Origin: Azospirillum canadense
Lineage (GTDB): Bacteria; Pseudomonadota; Alphaproteobacteria; Azospirillales; Azospirillaceae
Direction: 5' to 3'
Length of the DNA: 64,000 nucleotides
Assembly: GCF_025961225.1 (NCBI RefSeq)
Contig: NZ_JAOQNG010000010.1
Span: 796,501-860,500 of the forward strand
Shown piece after piece: positions 1 through 9,151 of this stretch. Every line of letters starts with the position of its first letter. Within the stretch, counting starts at the first letter, position 1. A program made the position numbers and the translations under genes. The notes below the pieces were generated by a model, which was not told where the DNA came from, did not search any database, and was given only the letters and a program-made list of their open reading frames with translations.

Positions 1-1
1 G

Positions 2-1060
2 GCGGATGATAAGGGCGGCCAAGGCGGCAGCGTAGCGCTGCCGGTGGGCACCCTGCGGGTCGAGGACGCGGCCGTGACGCTGGTCACGCCGAACGGGCGG
101 GCGAACGGGACGCTGCGGCTCACCGCAATCCGCGAGGGCGACAGCCTACAAGGGCAGGCGACGCTCTCCGCCTCGGCCAAGGGATTGCCGCCAGTCGCCG
201 CTTGGTTGGGCACGGTGGCGGTCAGCGAGCCGGCCGGCAGCCTGACCGCGAAGCTGCGCTTCCGCCTGGATGCCAAAGGGCTGACGGCGCAGGGCGACCT
301 CCGGCTGGCGGACCTGGGCGGCCGGTTCGGGCCGGTCGCGGTGTCCGGGGTCAACGGCGTGCTGACCTTGTCGAGCCTCATCCCGCCGATGCTTCCACCC
401 GGCCAAACTCTGGCGGTGAAGCTTCTGGACGTTGGACTGCCGCTGACCGACGGGACTGTTCGATTCGGCTATGGCAAGACGGGCGCCCTCGCCGTGGAGC
501 GCGCGGAGTGGCGCTGGGCCGGCGGGCGGCTGCGGGCGGAGCCCTTCACCGTCGCCCCCGGCGCCGGGGAGCGCACCGTCACGCTGCGCGCGGACGGCGT
601 GCATTTGGGGCCGCTGCTGGACCTCGCCGCTGTGGAGGGACTGGACGCCACGGGCACGGTGAGCGGGCGCCTGCCGGTGCGAATCGCGAAGGATGCCGTC
701 CATCTCGACAACGGCGTGCTGGAGGCCGATGCACCCGGCACCCTACGGTACGATCCGACCCACCCGCCGAGTTTCCTGGAGGGGGAGGAGGGCAGCCCGA
801 CGGGCCTGCTGCGGGACGCCCTGACCGATTTCCGCTTCGAAACCCTGCGCGCCACAGTGGACGGGCAGGCGGGTGGCGACCTGAACGTCGGCATCGCCAT
901 CCGCGGGGCCAACCCGGCATTCTACGATGGCTATCCGGTTGCGCTTAACCTTAAGGTGAGCGGCGCGCTCGACCGGATCCTGCGGCAGAGCCTCGACGCC
1001 TACCGCATCCCAGACGCGGTCCGCGACCGCATGACGGAGTTCGAACGAAAAAATCCATGA
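2..1060 (+). CDS. ydbH: YdbH-family envelope protein, C-terminal part (5' end outside window)
   Basis: The reading frame is open from base 2, so the gene begins before the window; a GTG at 44 is internal. About 350 C-terminal residues are visible, with the repetitive beta-rich, amphipathic pattern of large AsmA/TamB-like bridge proteins. YdbH in enterobacteria is such a protein and works in phospholipid transport between the inner and outer membranes. The identification rests mainly on context: the stop overlaps the start of a small YnbE-like lipoprotein by 4 bp (ATGA), which in turn overlaps a YdbL-like protein, reproducing the ydbH-ynbE-ydbL operon. The family assignment is good; the transport role is known from E. 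coli and only inferred here. Confidence 0.8.
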   Translation, partial: ADDKGGQGGSVALPVGTLRVEDAAVTLVTPNGRANGTLRLTAIREGDSLQGQATLSASAKGLPPVAAWLGTVAVSEPAGSLTAKLRFRLDAKGLTAQGDLRLADLGGRFGPVAVSGVNGVLTLSSLIPPMLPPGQTLAVKLLDVGLPLTDGTVRFGYGKTGALAVERAEWRWAGGRLRAEPFTVAPGAGERTVTLRADGVHLGPLLDLAAVEGLDATGTVSGRLPVRIAKDAVHLDNGVLEADAPGTLRYDPTHPPSFLEGEEGSPTGLLRDALTDFRFETLRATVDGQAGGDLNVGIAIRGANPAFYDGYPVALNLKVSGALDRILRQSLDAYRIPDAVRDRMTEFERKNP

Positions 1061-1317
1061 GACCCATCCGCCTTCTCCGCCGCTCCGCCATCCTGGGCCT
1101 CGCCATCGGCGGCCTGCTGGCCTGTGCCCCCACCGTGAAGATCGAGGCGCCGGACAAGCCCATCGAGATCAACCTCAACATCCGGATCGAGCAGGAGGTC
1201 CGCGTCAAGGTCGAACGCGACCTGGACAAGGCCATCGCCGACGATCCCGCCCTGTTCGGCGTGCCGTCGGCGGGGGCCTCGAAGTCAGGAAAGACTCAAG
1301 GAGGGAAGACTCCATGA
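1057..1317 (+). CDS. ynbE: YnbE-family outer-membrane lipoprotein
   Basis: A small lipoprotein of 86 residues. A hydrophobic N-terminal segment ends in the lipobox LLAC with Cys23 as the expected lipidated residue, followed by a short conserved block (PTVKIEAP...IEINLNI) typical of YnbE. In E. coli YnbE stacks on the C-terminus of YdbH to complete the periplasmic bridge. Here the ATG overlaps the ydbH stop and its own stop overlaps the ydbL start, so translation is probably coupled. The C-terminal 25 residues are charged and less conserved in appearance. Confidence 0.85.
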   Translation: MRPIRLLRRSAILGLAIGGLLACAPTVKIEAPDKPIEINLNIRIEQEVRVKVERDLDKAIADDPALFGVPSAGASKSGKTQGGKTP

Positions 1318-1649
1318 ACCGGATTCTCGCCGCCGCCGGGCTGGCGCTGACGCTGGCCTTCGTCGCACCCGCTCCCGGGCATGCCCAGGACGCCCTGGCC
1401 GACGCCAAGGCCGCAGGGCAGATCGGGGAGCGGCCGGACGGGCTGGTCGGCGCCGTCACCGGCGCGCCGGCCTCCGCCGCGCAACTGGCCGATCAGGTGA
1501 ACGCCCAGCGCATGGCACGCTACCAGGACATCGCCAAGAGCAACGGCACCTCGGTGGACAAGGTCCAGGCTCTCGCCGGCCAGCAGCTGATCGAGCGCAC
1601 GCCGGCCGGCCTGTACGTGCTGTCCGCCGGACGCTGGGTCCGGAAGTAG
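1314..1649 (+). CDS. ydbL: YdbL-family (DUF1318) periplasmic protein
   Basis: A 111-residue secreted protein with a clear Sec signal peptide (hydrophobic residues 4-20, AHA/GHA-Q-type cleavage near residue 25). The mature part has the DUF1318 features: an N-terminal ALADAKAAGQIGE segment, and a C-terminal YVLSAGRWVRK end. In E. coli YdbL modulates YnbE multimerisation in the YdbH-YnbE bridge. It is the last gene of the overlapping three-gene operon; the next gene starts 12 bp downstream and may be cotranscribed, but belongs to another function. Confidence 0.85.
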   Translation: MNRILAAAGLALTLAFVAPAPGHAQDALADAKAAGQIGERPDGLVGAVTGAPASAAQLADQVNAQRMARYQDIAKSNGTSVDKVQALAGQQLIERTPAGLYVLSAGRWVRK

Positions 1650-1660
1650 GCGGACCCAGC

Positions 1661-3682
1661 GTGCCGACCGACCTCCCATCCCGGGATGGCGCCCGGATCG
1701 AAGAGGCGCGGCGGATGCTCGCTGCGTCGCCGGGCGACGGCGGGCGGCTGGAGGCTCTGTTCGCCGCGCTCGACGCGCTTGGCGAACCGGGCACGCCTGA
1801 TGAGGCGGTGGCACGGTCCAACCATGGCGAGGCGCTGCGCCGGCAGGGCCGGGTGGCGGAGGCCCTGGCGCACCATCACCGCGCTCTGGCGTGGCTGCCC
1901 GGTTTCGGTGGCGTGCACTTCAACCTCGGCCTGACCTTGCAGGCGCTGGGCCGCCTGAGCGAGGCGGTGGATGCCTACGGCGAGGCGGCGCGCCTGATGC
2001 CCGATCTTGCCGCGGCACTCTGCAACCAAGGCGTCCTTCTGCGCGCGCTCGGCCAGCTGGAGGCAGCGGACGTGGCGTTGCGCGATGCTCTGGCGCGCGA
2101 CAGGGCGCTGATGCCCGCGTGGCTGAACCTGGGGGCGGTCCTTCAGGCGGCGGGACGGTCGGACCGCGTCGCCGCCTGCTTCCGCAACGCCCTGGCCCTC
2201 CGCCCGGATTTGGCGGAAGCCCACGCGAACCTAGGGATTGCGCTCAAGGAAGCGGGCCGGATCGCCGAGAGCGTCCCCGCCCTGGAACGGGCACTCGCGC
2301 TTGGTCTGCCCGACGCAGGCGGCGTCCTGGCGCAACTGGTGCAGCAGCAGCGCCACCTGTGCCGCTGGGGTGGGCTGGCCGAACGGTCCGCCCGGCTGGT
2401 TGCCGCAGTCCGGGACGGCGCGACGCAGCAGGCGCATCCCTGGATTTTCCTCGGCGAAGGCGCCGGTCCGGCGCTGGAGCGCCGTTGCGCCGAGCGGTAC
2501 AGCGCTTGGCGCACGCGGACCGCTCCGGCGACCCGCTTCCAGCACGGGCGCGGCGCGCGCGACCGGCTGCGCGTCGGATATCTGTCGGCGGATTTCCAGG
2601 AGCACGCCACCGCCGCGCTGATCGCCGAACTGATCGAGCGGCACGACCGCCGCCGCGTGGAAGTAATCGGCTATTCCTACGGCCCCGACGACGGCGGGCC
2701 GATGCGGCGGCGTTTGGCCGGCGCCTTCGACCGCTTCGTCGATTTGTCGACCGTTCCCCACGCGGAGGCGGCCGCGCGCATTCACGACGACGGGGTGGAC
2801 ATCCTGGTGGACCTGAAAGGGCACACCCAGGGCGCCCGCATCGAGATTCCGGCGCAACGCCCCGCCCCCGTGCAGGTGCAATGGCTGGGCTATCCGGGCA
2901 CGACCGGCGCGCCCTGCTTCGACTACGTGATCGGCGATCCCATCGTGACGCCGTTCGACCGGCAGGCGGGCTATTCGGAGCGGATCGTCCAACTGCCGGC
3001 CTGCTACCAGCCCAACGACCGCCGCCGGGTCATCGGGGCCACCCCGACGCCCGCCGCCTGCGGGCTGCCGGAGCGCGGCTTCGTCTTCTGCTGCTTCAAC
3101 GCTCCTTACAAGATTACGCCGGCGCTGTTCGACCTCTGGTGTCGCCTGTTGATGGCCGTTCCGGGGAGCGTCCTGTGGTTGCTGGAGGGCGCGCCGGAAG
3201 TTTCCGACAACCTCCGCCGGGAAGCGGCGTGCCGTGGCCCCGCGCCGGAGCGGCTGGTCTTCGCGCCGCGCCTGCCACCGGCCGATCATCTGGCGCGCTA
3301 TCGGCTCGCCGATCTGTTCCTGGACACCACGCCCGTGGGCGCCCACACCACGGCCAGCGACGCGCTGTGGGCCGGCCTGCCAGTCCTCACCGTACCGGGG
3401 GACGGCTTCGCCGCGCGGGTGGGTGCCAGCCTGCTGCGCGCCGTAGGGCTGCCGGACCTTGCCGTGCCCGACCTGGACGCCTACGAGGCGGTGGCGATTC
3501 GCCTGGCGTCGCAACCGGGAGAATTGGCGGACCTGAAGGCGCGGCTGACGGCAGGCCGCGACCGGGCGCCTCTGTTCGACACGGACCGCATGGCCCGGTC
3601 TCTGGAGCGCGCCTTCGCGACGATGTGGGCGATCCACGTGGCCGGAGAGGCGCCACGCTCCTTCGCGGCGCCCGAGGACTGA
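1661..3682 (+). CDS. TPR protein with O-GlcNAc-transferase-like (GT41) domain
   Basis: A 673-residue protein starting at a GTG. Residues about 45-215 form tetratricopeptide repeats. From about residue 300 follows a GT41/Spindly-type catalytic region with the family marks: LSADFQEHA, the block around DLKGHTQGARIE, VQWLGYPGTTG, FCCFN, and a C-terminal GAHTTASDALWAGLPVLT nucleotide-sugar binding motif. Related bacterial proteins glycosylate proteins or act in polysaccharide assembly; neither donor nor acceptor can be read from the sequence. No signal peptide or membrane segment is apparent, so it should be cytoplasmic. It faces the minus-strand gene at 3689 with only 6 bp between the stops. Confidence 0.85.
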   Translation: MPTDLPSRDGARIEEARRMLAASPGDGGRLEALFAALDALGEPGTPDEAVARSNHGEALRRQGRVAEALAHHHRALAWLPGFGGVHFNLGLTLQALGRLSEAVDAYGEAARLMPDLAAALCNQGVLLRALGQLEAADVALRDALARDRALMPAWLNLGAVLQAAGRSDRVAACFRNALALRPDLAEAHANLGIALKEAGRIAESVPALERALALGLPDAGGVLAQLVQQQRHLCRWGGLAERSARLVAAVRDGATQQAHPWIFLGEGAGPALERRCAERYSAWRTRTAPATRFQHGRGARDRLRVGYLSADFQEHATAALIAELIERHDRRRVEVIGYSYGPDDGGPMRRRLAGAFDRFVDLSTVPHAEAAARIHDDGVDILVDLKGHTQGARIEIPAQRPAPVQVQWLGYPGTTGAPCFDYVIGDPIVTPFDRQAGYSERIVQLPACYQPNDRRRVIGATPTPAACGLPERGFVFCCFNAPYKITPALFDLWCRLLMAVPGSVLWLLEGAPEVSDNLRREAACRGPAPERLVFAPRLPPADHLARYRLADLFLDTTPVGAHTTASDALWAGLPVLTVPGDGFAARVGASLLRAVGLPDLAVPDLDAYEAVAIRLASQPGELADLKARLTAGRDRAPLFDTDRMARSLERAFATMWAIHVAGEAPRSFAAPED

Positions 3683-3688
3683 CGCCCC

Positions 3689-4414
3689 TTATGGGAAGGG
3701 GCAGCGGTCGGCCGTGACCTCGACGAAGGAGCGGGCGCCGGCGGTGAAGGTGAAACGGTATTCGGCGTTGTCGACCACGACGGCGTGGTGCAGCGGCAGA
3801 ACGCCCGTGGCGACCGTCTGCTTGCCGCCGATGGCCGTCACCTTGATGGTCACGGGCTGCGCCGGGTCGAACCAGCTCTCCTGGGCGCCCTGGGGGTTGC
3901 GGGCCGCTTGGCCCTCGCCGCTGACGGTCACCGTGTTGTTGCCGAAGGCGACCGCGCGGTTGCCGGTTTTCAGGAGCGGAGTCGCCAGGGCGAAGCGCTT
4001 GTTCTCCGGCTGTTGGCAGTTGCGCACAGGCTGAGCCTGGGCAATGACGAAGGCGAGCCGGTTCGCGTCCATGCCGCCCTTCAGCCGCTCGCCGATCAGC
4101 CCGGCCAGCCGTGCAAGGTCGCCGGTGGGCACCTCGCGCTGCAGGCGGGCATCAAGCTCCGCGGACTTGGCTTCCGCCGTCTTCGCGGCGTGCTGCATCT
4201 GGCTGGCGAGCAGCTCCAGCTCCGCTTTCTGGCGCGACAGGGCGGCGTTCTCCTCCCGCAGGGTCACGTCGCGGCCCTTCAACTGCTCGATGCCCATCTG
4301 GTAGGCGAAGAGACCCACGCCCAGAAGCACGACGGCGAACATCGCGAACTTCCCGAAACGCGCCCAGAATCGGCGTCGGTAACGACGGTCGTAGTCGTAG
4401 CGTCCCAAGGACAT
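3689..4414 (-). CDS. Membrane-anchored coiled-coil protein of unknown function
   Basis: A 241-residue protein I do not recognise. Start chosen at the ATG giving MSLGRYDYDRRYRRRF because it places a basic cytoplasmic tail right before a single membrane segment (residues about 22-40). Residues 42-95 are a Glu/Lys/Ala-rich coiled coil, and the remainder looks like a periplasmic beta-rich domain with two cysteines (one near residue 133, one near 238) that could form a disulfide. The topology resembles divisome or envelope-scaffold proteins, but no family can be named. It lies 142 bp downstream of lptD on the same strand and may be cotranscribed with it. Confidence 0.7.
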   Translation of the reverse strand: MSLGRYDYDRRYRRRFWARFGKFAMFAVVLLGVGLFAYQMGIEQLKGRDVTLREENAALSRQKAELELLASQMQHAAKTAEAKSAELDARLQREVPTGDLARLAGLIGERLKGGMDANRLAFVIAQAQPVRNCQQPENKRFALATPLLKTGNRAVAFGNNTVTVSGEGQAARNPQGAQESWFDPAQPVTIKVTAIGGKQTVATGVLPLHHAVVVDNAEYRFTFTAGARSFVEVTADRCPFP

Positions 4415-4522
4415 GGTGCGTGCGATCCGCTCGGAAGGAGAGGGTGCTATGGCTAGCGGGATCGGGCCTTCGATGCAACCCCTTGACCTTCGGCCGATCC
4501 TCTGCTCTCGACGGGGGTGCCC

Positions 4523-4548
4523 GGCTCCTCCCACGCGACGGGGGAGCC
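4523..4548 (-). terminator. Hairpin just after lptD
   Basis: A 9-bp stem (GGCTCCTCC / GGGGGAGCC with one G-U pair) around an 8-base loop lies 8 bases beyond the lptD stop. There is no T tract after it on the minus strand, so it may attenuate rather than end transcription before the coiled-coil gene. Confidence 0.35.
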
Positions 4549-4556
4549 GGAGCCCG

Positions 4557-6896
4557 TCACCGGCTGCTGTTGTTGGAGTTGGTGGCGCCGAGGAAGCTGG
4601 AGCTGAAGCCCGGAGTGCGGAATTCGCCGACGTTCTTGAACACGAAGCGGAAGAAGAGCGTGTTGCCGTCGGTCTGTCCGGACGCGGTCGTCGTGTAGTC
4701 GCGCTGCGCGATGGTCTCGAAGATCAGGCATTCGTCCTGATAGCGCAGGATCGCCGCGCTGGACCGGGCACCGGGCTGCGGCCGCATGGCCTGGAGGTGC
4801 GCGAGGCTGATCGACCAGTTGTCCGTGAACCTGGAGCTGAGTCCGAAGGATGCCTGCTCCACGATGTCCTTCTGGATCGCGTAGCGGCTCTGCGTCTGGT
4901 CCACATAGGTGTAGGCCGTGGACAGCGCCAGTTCGGGAACGCCGACGGACGCATTGACGGAATGCCGCCGCGGATCCAGCGTGTCGTGGTCGATGCGGAA
5001 GCCGTAGTTGATGTCCATCCAGCTCGCCGGCCGCAGGTCCACGCGGCCGACATAGTCCGACCGCTGCTCCTCCAGGCCCGACCCGCCCTGGAACTGGCTG
5101 GATTTCGAGAAGCGGATGCTCTGGCCCAGGAACACGCTCGCCGAACCGGTCTTGTAGCCGGTGATCGAGGAGCGCAGGCCGTAGGTGAAGCGCGACCCGC
5201 CGTCGATCCGGTCGATGCCGGTGAAGCGGTTCGGCATGAACAGGTTCACCTCGTCGAATTCGACGTCCAGGCTGTCCTCGTTCGGATAGGCCGTGTGGTC
5301 GCCCACGTTCGGCGCCACGGTCAGCTGGCCGATCGGCTCGATCAGCTGCTGCGAGCTTTCGCCGTACCGGACGAACGGATAGCGGACCGTCGCCTGGGCC
5401 TGCGGGAAGAACCGCAGGCGGCTGATGTTGGTGTTTCCAGGAGAGGTCGGTTCGACCGGGTTGAACTGGTCGGCGTTGTAGCCGGCAATCAGCACGGACC
5501 CCGACAGGGTGGTGACGAAGCCGGCGTTCGACACGAATTCGCGTTCCCAACCCGGAATCATCGCGATGCGGCGGGTGTTCGGCCCGTCCTTGCCGATCCG
5601 GCTCACGCCCAGGAGGCTGCTGTTCAGCGACCAGCGACCACCCAGAAGGCTGCCGGGCTCGCCGAAGGCGAGGTAGCGCGCGTCGGGCAGCACGTACGGC
5701 TCCGGCACGCTGTTGCCGTAGCGCAGGTCCTGGAAGCTGTAGGCGTTGGCGACCGCGTAGTTGCGGCCGTTGAAGCCCTCGATGAAGCCGCGGCTGGTCA
5801 GAACCTCGTCGCGGTTGTTGAAGAAGCGCCGGAGGTAATAATCGTCGCTGGCCCGCTTGACGTCGAAGCCCCAGCGCCAGGTGTCGTCGATCTCGAACCG
5901 GCCGCGCCCGAAGAAGTGGCCGCGCAGGCGCCGGTCGTTGGCGCCAGACACCGAGCCGTTGGGGATTTCGCCTTCGGTCAGCGAGCCGTCGAGCTGGAGC
6001 GATCCCTTCTCGAAGCGCTGACGGTACTGGCCGCCCACATAGGGGCCCTGCTGCGTGTAGCCGCCAAAGTCGATCGTCGCGTCCTTGTCCGGCGCGATGT
6101 CCCAGTAATAGTGGGACACGATGCCGAAGCCGAGTTCCGAGCTGTTGCGGAAGCTCGGCGTCAGGAAGCCCGACTTACGTTCGACCGTCGGATCGGGATG
6201 CGACAGGTAGGGCAGGTAGAAGAACGGGACGCCGAACATCTCCATGAAAGCGTCGCGGTACCGGACCTCGTGCTCCTCGTTGTCCTGGACGACGCGGGCC
6301 GCGCGGATCTGCCAGACGGGCGCCCGCGTCGGGTCCTCCTTGCAGAGTTCGCAAGGGCTGTAGACGGCGCGGTTGATGCGGATCAGCCGCCCCTCGCGCC
6401 GTTCGCCTTCGGTACCGGCCATGCGGCTGTTGTCGGTCATCAGGACGCGGATGTTCTCGACGAACAGGTTCTTCAGGTCGTCGGTCAGTTCCGCGTAGTT
6501 CGAGAACAGGATGTCGCCCGACGGCTCGACCAAGCGGACGTTGCCCGTCGCCGTCACCACCTTTGTCTTCTGGTTGTAGGTGATGGTGTCGGCCCGGACG
6601 CTGCGCGCGCCCTGGGACAGTTCCACGTTGCCCGACGCGGTGACGAGGCCGAGGTCCTGGTCGAAGGTCACCGTGTCCGCGTTCAGCAGGACCGGCGGGT
6701 CCTTCTGCGCCGGCTGCTGCGGCGCGTTTTGCGCCGGCGGCTGTTGCGCCTCGGCAAGGTCGGACACGGCCACGCCGCACGCGACCATCAGCGCGATGAT
6801 GCCGGAGCGGGCGATCAGCGAGTGGCTCGTCGCTGGACCACGCTTCGTCGGGGTGGCGCCGGGGCGCCAGGCATGTCGGGACGGGAACTGGGACAT
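4557..6896 (-). CDS. lptD: LPS-assembly outer-membrane protein LptD
   Basis: LptD inserts lipopolysaccharide into the outer leaflet of the outer membrane together with LptE. The start is set at MSQFPSRHAW, giving 779 residues with a long signal sequence (hydrophobic stretch about residues 27-46, cleavage after AEA). An OstA/LptA-like N-domain follows (ADTVTFDQDLGLVTASGNVE, then a second similar repeat), then the CELC cysteine pair, and a long region of alternating beta strands forming the C-terminal barrel, ending in an Asn-rich tail. Upstream in-frame codons lack a signal-like beginning. A terminator separates it from the RAM-domain gene, so it probably has its own promoter in the 140 bp between. 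Confidence 0.93.
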   Translation of the reverse strand: MSQFPSRHAWRPGATPTKRGPATSHSLIARSGIIALMVACGVAVSDLAEAQQPPAQNAPQQPAQKDPPVLLNADTVTFDQDLGLVTASGNVELSQGARSVRADTITYNQKTKVVTATGNVRLVEPSGDILFSNYAELTDDLKNLFVENIRVLMTDNSRMAGTEGERREGRLIRINRAVYSPCELCKEDPTRAPVWQIRAARVVQDNEEHEVRYRDAFMEMFGVPFFYLPYLSHPDPTVERKSGFLTPSFRNSSELGFGIVSHYYWDIAPDKDATIDFGGYTQQGPYVGGQYRQRFEKGSLQLDGSLTEGEIPNGSVSGANDRRLRGHFFGRGRFEIDDTWRWGFDVKRASDDYYLRRFFNNRDEVLTSRGFIEGFNGRNYAVANAYSFQDLRYGNSVPEPYVLPDARYLAFGEPGSLLGGRWSLNSSLLGVSRIGKDGPNTRRIAMIPGWEREFVSNAGFVTTLSGSVLIAGYNADQFNPVEPTSPGNTNISRLRFFPQAQATVRYPFVRYGESSQQLIEPIGQLTVAPNVGDHTAYPNEDSLDVEFDEVNLFMPNRFTGIDRIDGGSRFTYGLRSSITGYKTGSASVFLGQSIRFSKSSQFQGGSGLEEQRSDYVGRVDLRPASWMDINYGFRIDHDTLDPRRHSVNASVGVPELALSTAYTYVDQTQSRYAIQKDIVEQASFGLSSRFTDNWSISLAHLQAMRPQPGARSSAAILRYQDECLIFETIAQRDYTTTASGQTDGNTLFFRFVFKNVGEFRTPGFSSSFLGATNSNNSSR

Positions 6897-6983
6897 GTCC
6901 GAACGTTTGGGGTAACGGTCCGGCCAAGTCAACGGTTTCGCTGCAACCCCCGCGAATTGTCCGCGGACTGTGACCGCGCGGCG

Positions 6984-7011
6984 GAAAAGCTCCGCCATGG
7001 CGGGCGGAGCT
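6984..7011 (-). terminator. Intrinsic terminator after the RAM-domain gene
   Basis: On the minus strand a perfect 9-bp stem (AGCTCCGCC / GGCGGAGCT, 6-base loop) is followed by a short T run. It sits 28 bases after the stop of the Lrp/AsnC RAM-domain gene. Confidence 0.65.
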
Positions 7012-7038
7012 GTACCGGGATCACCCCAAAAAGCTGTG

Positions 7039-7281
7039 TCAGGCGAAGGCTTTGTAGGCGATCAGGGTGAAGGTGTCGCGCACACCGCCCAGGGTCTGGA
7101 TGTTCTCGGTCACGAATCGACCGATGTCCATGTCCTGGGTCAGGTAGCACTTCATCAGCAGGTCATACTGGCCGGAGATGGAGTGCACCTCCGACACCTG
7201 CTCGATCTCCTGCACGGCCTGATCGGCCACCAGGTAGGCCTTGCCCAGCTCACACTTGACCATGACGAAGATGGTCTGCAT
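7039..7281 (-). CDS. Stand-alone Lrp/AsnC RAM (ligand-binding) domain protein
   Basis: Only 80 residues: the whole protein is the alpha/beta RAM domain that senses amino acids in Lrp/AsnC regulators (TIFVMVKCELGKAY, VHSISGQYDLLMKCY), without the DNA-binding helix-turn-helix. Such single-domain proteins form decameric or similar rings and are thought to sense a small metabolite or partner with full-length Lrp. It follows the helicase gene by 5 bp and is probably in the same transcript. Confidence 0.85.
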   Translation of the reverse strand: MQTIFVMVKCELGKAYLVADQAVQEIEQVSEVHSISGQYDLLMKCYLTQDMDIGRFVTENIQTLGGVRDTFTLIAYKAFA

Positions 7282-7286
7282 CGCGC

Positions 7287-8855
7287 TCAGCCCTCCTGCG
7301 AGGATTGCTCGATGGTCTCGGCGGCGGGTTCCGCAGGCATCGGGCGACGGGCGGACCGCAGCATGAAGGCAGGCATATGGTCGCCGAAGCCGATCACGGG
7401 TGTATCGTCGTCATCCTCGTCGCGGCGGCGACGGCGGTCACGGTCACGATCACGATCACGCTCGCGGCGCGGATCTGGACGGCGGCTCTCCGCCGCAGCG
7501 ACCGACTCGCGGGGCTGGCGCTCCTCGCGAGGCTGACGCTCTTCGCGGGGTTGGCGATCTTCACGGGGGGCGCGGTCCTCACGGGGCGCGCGCTCCTCGC
7601 GGGCCGCCTTCTCCTCGCGGTCACCGCGCTCCCGCGGGGCCTTGTCGCGCTCACGATCGCGATCGCGGTCCTTCCCGCGTCCACGGCCGCCACGGCCGCG
7701 GCGCGCCTCGTCCTCGCTGAGGAACTCGGCCGACTCGAGGCCATCGATGGCGATCAACGGAATCTCCCGCTTGATGAGGCGACTGATGGCCGCGACCTGC
7801 TTGCCGTCCAGCGGACTGGCGAGCGTGAAGGCGCGCCCGGTCTTGCCGGCCCGCCCCGTGCGACCAATGCGGTGGACGTAGTCCTCCGCGCTGACCGGGA
7901 CGTCGAAGTTGAAGACGTGGCTCAGCCCCTGCACGTCCAGGCCGCGCGCGGCCACGTCGGAGCAGACGAGCAGCGTGATCTCGCCCTTCTTGAAGGCCTC
8001 CAGCGTCTCCGTGCGCTTGGACTGCACCATGTCGCCGTGCAGCGCGCCGGCGTTGAAGCCGTGGCTCTCCAGCGACTTCTGCAGGATCGCGACGTCGCGC
8101 TTGCGGTTGCAGAAGATGAAGGCGTTCTTGACGTCCTCGGTGCGCAGCAGGTGGCGCAGCGCCTTGCGCTTGTCCTCCTCGTGCACCAGGGCCATGGCCT
8201 GCGTCACCGTCTCCGACGGGGAGGCGGGCGGGGCGACGGTCACTTCCTTCGGGTTCATCAGGAAGGCGTCGGCCAGGCGGCGGATTTCCGGCGGCATGGT
8301 GGCGGAGAAGAACAGCGTCTGGCGCATGCGCGGCAGCTTGCTGACGATCCGCTCGATGTCCGGGATGAAGCCCATGTCGAGCATCCGGTCCGCCTCGTCG
8401 ATGACGAAGACCTTGATGTCGTTGAGCATGATGTTGCCGCGCTCGAACAGGTCGATCAGGCGGCCGGGGGTGGCGATCAGCACGTCCACGCCACGGTCCA
8501 GCCGCTTCACCTGCTCGGTGAAGGTCTCGCCGCCAATCAGCAGGGCCATGCTGAGCTTGTGATGCTTGCCGTAGGTCTCGAAGCTCTCCGCCACCTGGGC
8601 GGCCAGCTCGCGGGTCGGCTCCAGGATGAGCGATCGGGGCATGCGGGCCCGTGCCCGGCCGGAGGCCAGGATGTCGATCATCGGCAGGGTGAAGCTGGCC
8701 GTCTTGCCCGTGCCCGTTTGCGCGCAGCCGAGCACGTCACGGCCTTGCAGGACCCAGGGAATCGCCTGTTCCTGAATCGGCGTCGGCTGGGTGTAACCCT
8801 TATCCTCGATTGCGCGGAGGACGTCGGGTCCAAGCCCAAGTTCCGAAAATAGCAT
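7287..8855 (-). CDS. DEAD-box ATP-dependent RNA helicase (RhlE-like)
   Basis: A 522-residue helicase that unwinds RNA duplexes, with all core motifs in order: Q motif (GYTQPTPIQEQAIPW), Walker A AQTGTGKT, PTRELA, DEAD, SAT, and HRIGRTGRAGKTG. The start MLFSELGLG is the usual position for RhlE-type proteins. After about residue 385 comes a highly charged, low-complexity tail of Arg/Asp/Glu-rich repeats (several APREDR and QPREER units), which in relatives binds RNA or directs the enzyme to ribosomes or the degradosome. It faces away from the decayed isochorismatase gene. Confidence 0.93.
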   Translation of the reverse strand: MLFSELGLGPDVLRAIEDKGYTQPTPIQEQAIPWVLQGRDVLGCAQTGTGKTASFTLPMIDILASGRARARMPRSLILEPTRELAAQVAESFETYGKHHKLSMALLIGGETFTEQVKRLDRGVDVLIATPGRLIDLFERGNIMLNDIKVFVIDEADRMLDMGFIPDIERIVSKLPRMRQTLFFSATMPPEIRRLADAFLMNPKEVTVAPPASPSETVTQAMALVHEEDKRKALRHLLRTEDVKNAFIFCNRKRDVAILQKSLESHGFNAGALHGDMVQSKRTETLEAFKKGEITLLVCSDVAARGLDVQGLSHVFNFDVPVSAEDYVHRIGRTGRAGKTGRAFTLASPLDGKQVAAISRLIKREIPLIAIDGLESAEFLSEDEARRGRGGRGRGKDRDRDRERDKAPRERGDREEKAAREERAPREDRAPREDRQPREERQPREERQPRESVAAAESRRPDPRRERDRDRDRDRRRRRDEDDDDTPVIGFGDHMPAFMLRSARRPMPAEPAAETIEQSSQEG

Positions 8856-9151
8856 CCAACCTGTTTCTGTCTGGAGTACGAAAATCGAGCCTTCCCGGCC
8901 CGACGATTAGATGGGGCCGCAGAATATGAAGTCAAAGGGCGCTGTCAATAGACCTTGTGCTGAAAACGCGCATTGCGCGTGCCGAAGTGGGGTGGCTTGG
9001 CGGACAAGACGCGCTCCGGTAGGCTTCGCAACCACCTTTCGGGCGATTCGGACGTCCGTCCGGGGCCGCTCGGACGGCTTCGCGGCTCCGGAGTCGCGGC
9101 GCGAAAGAGGGGGCTTCGGTCCACGTGAAAAACGAAGAGAATGGCAACGCC
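8856..9151. other. Divergent intergenic region, 296 bp
   Basis: This holds the promoters of the helicase (minus) and of the remnant/hydrolase unit (plus). I see no gene, and apart from a weak CCGTCC/GGACGG stem-loop no defined element. Confidence 0.5.

Noticed and set aside
4413..7070. Very long plus-strand open frame of 885 codons
   Set aside because: It runs antisense to lptD and the coiled-coil gene, with no ribosome site or family motif; long antisense frames are usual in GC-rich DNA.
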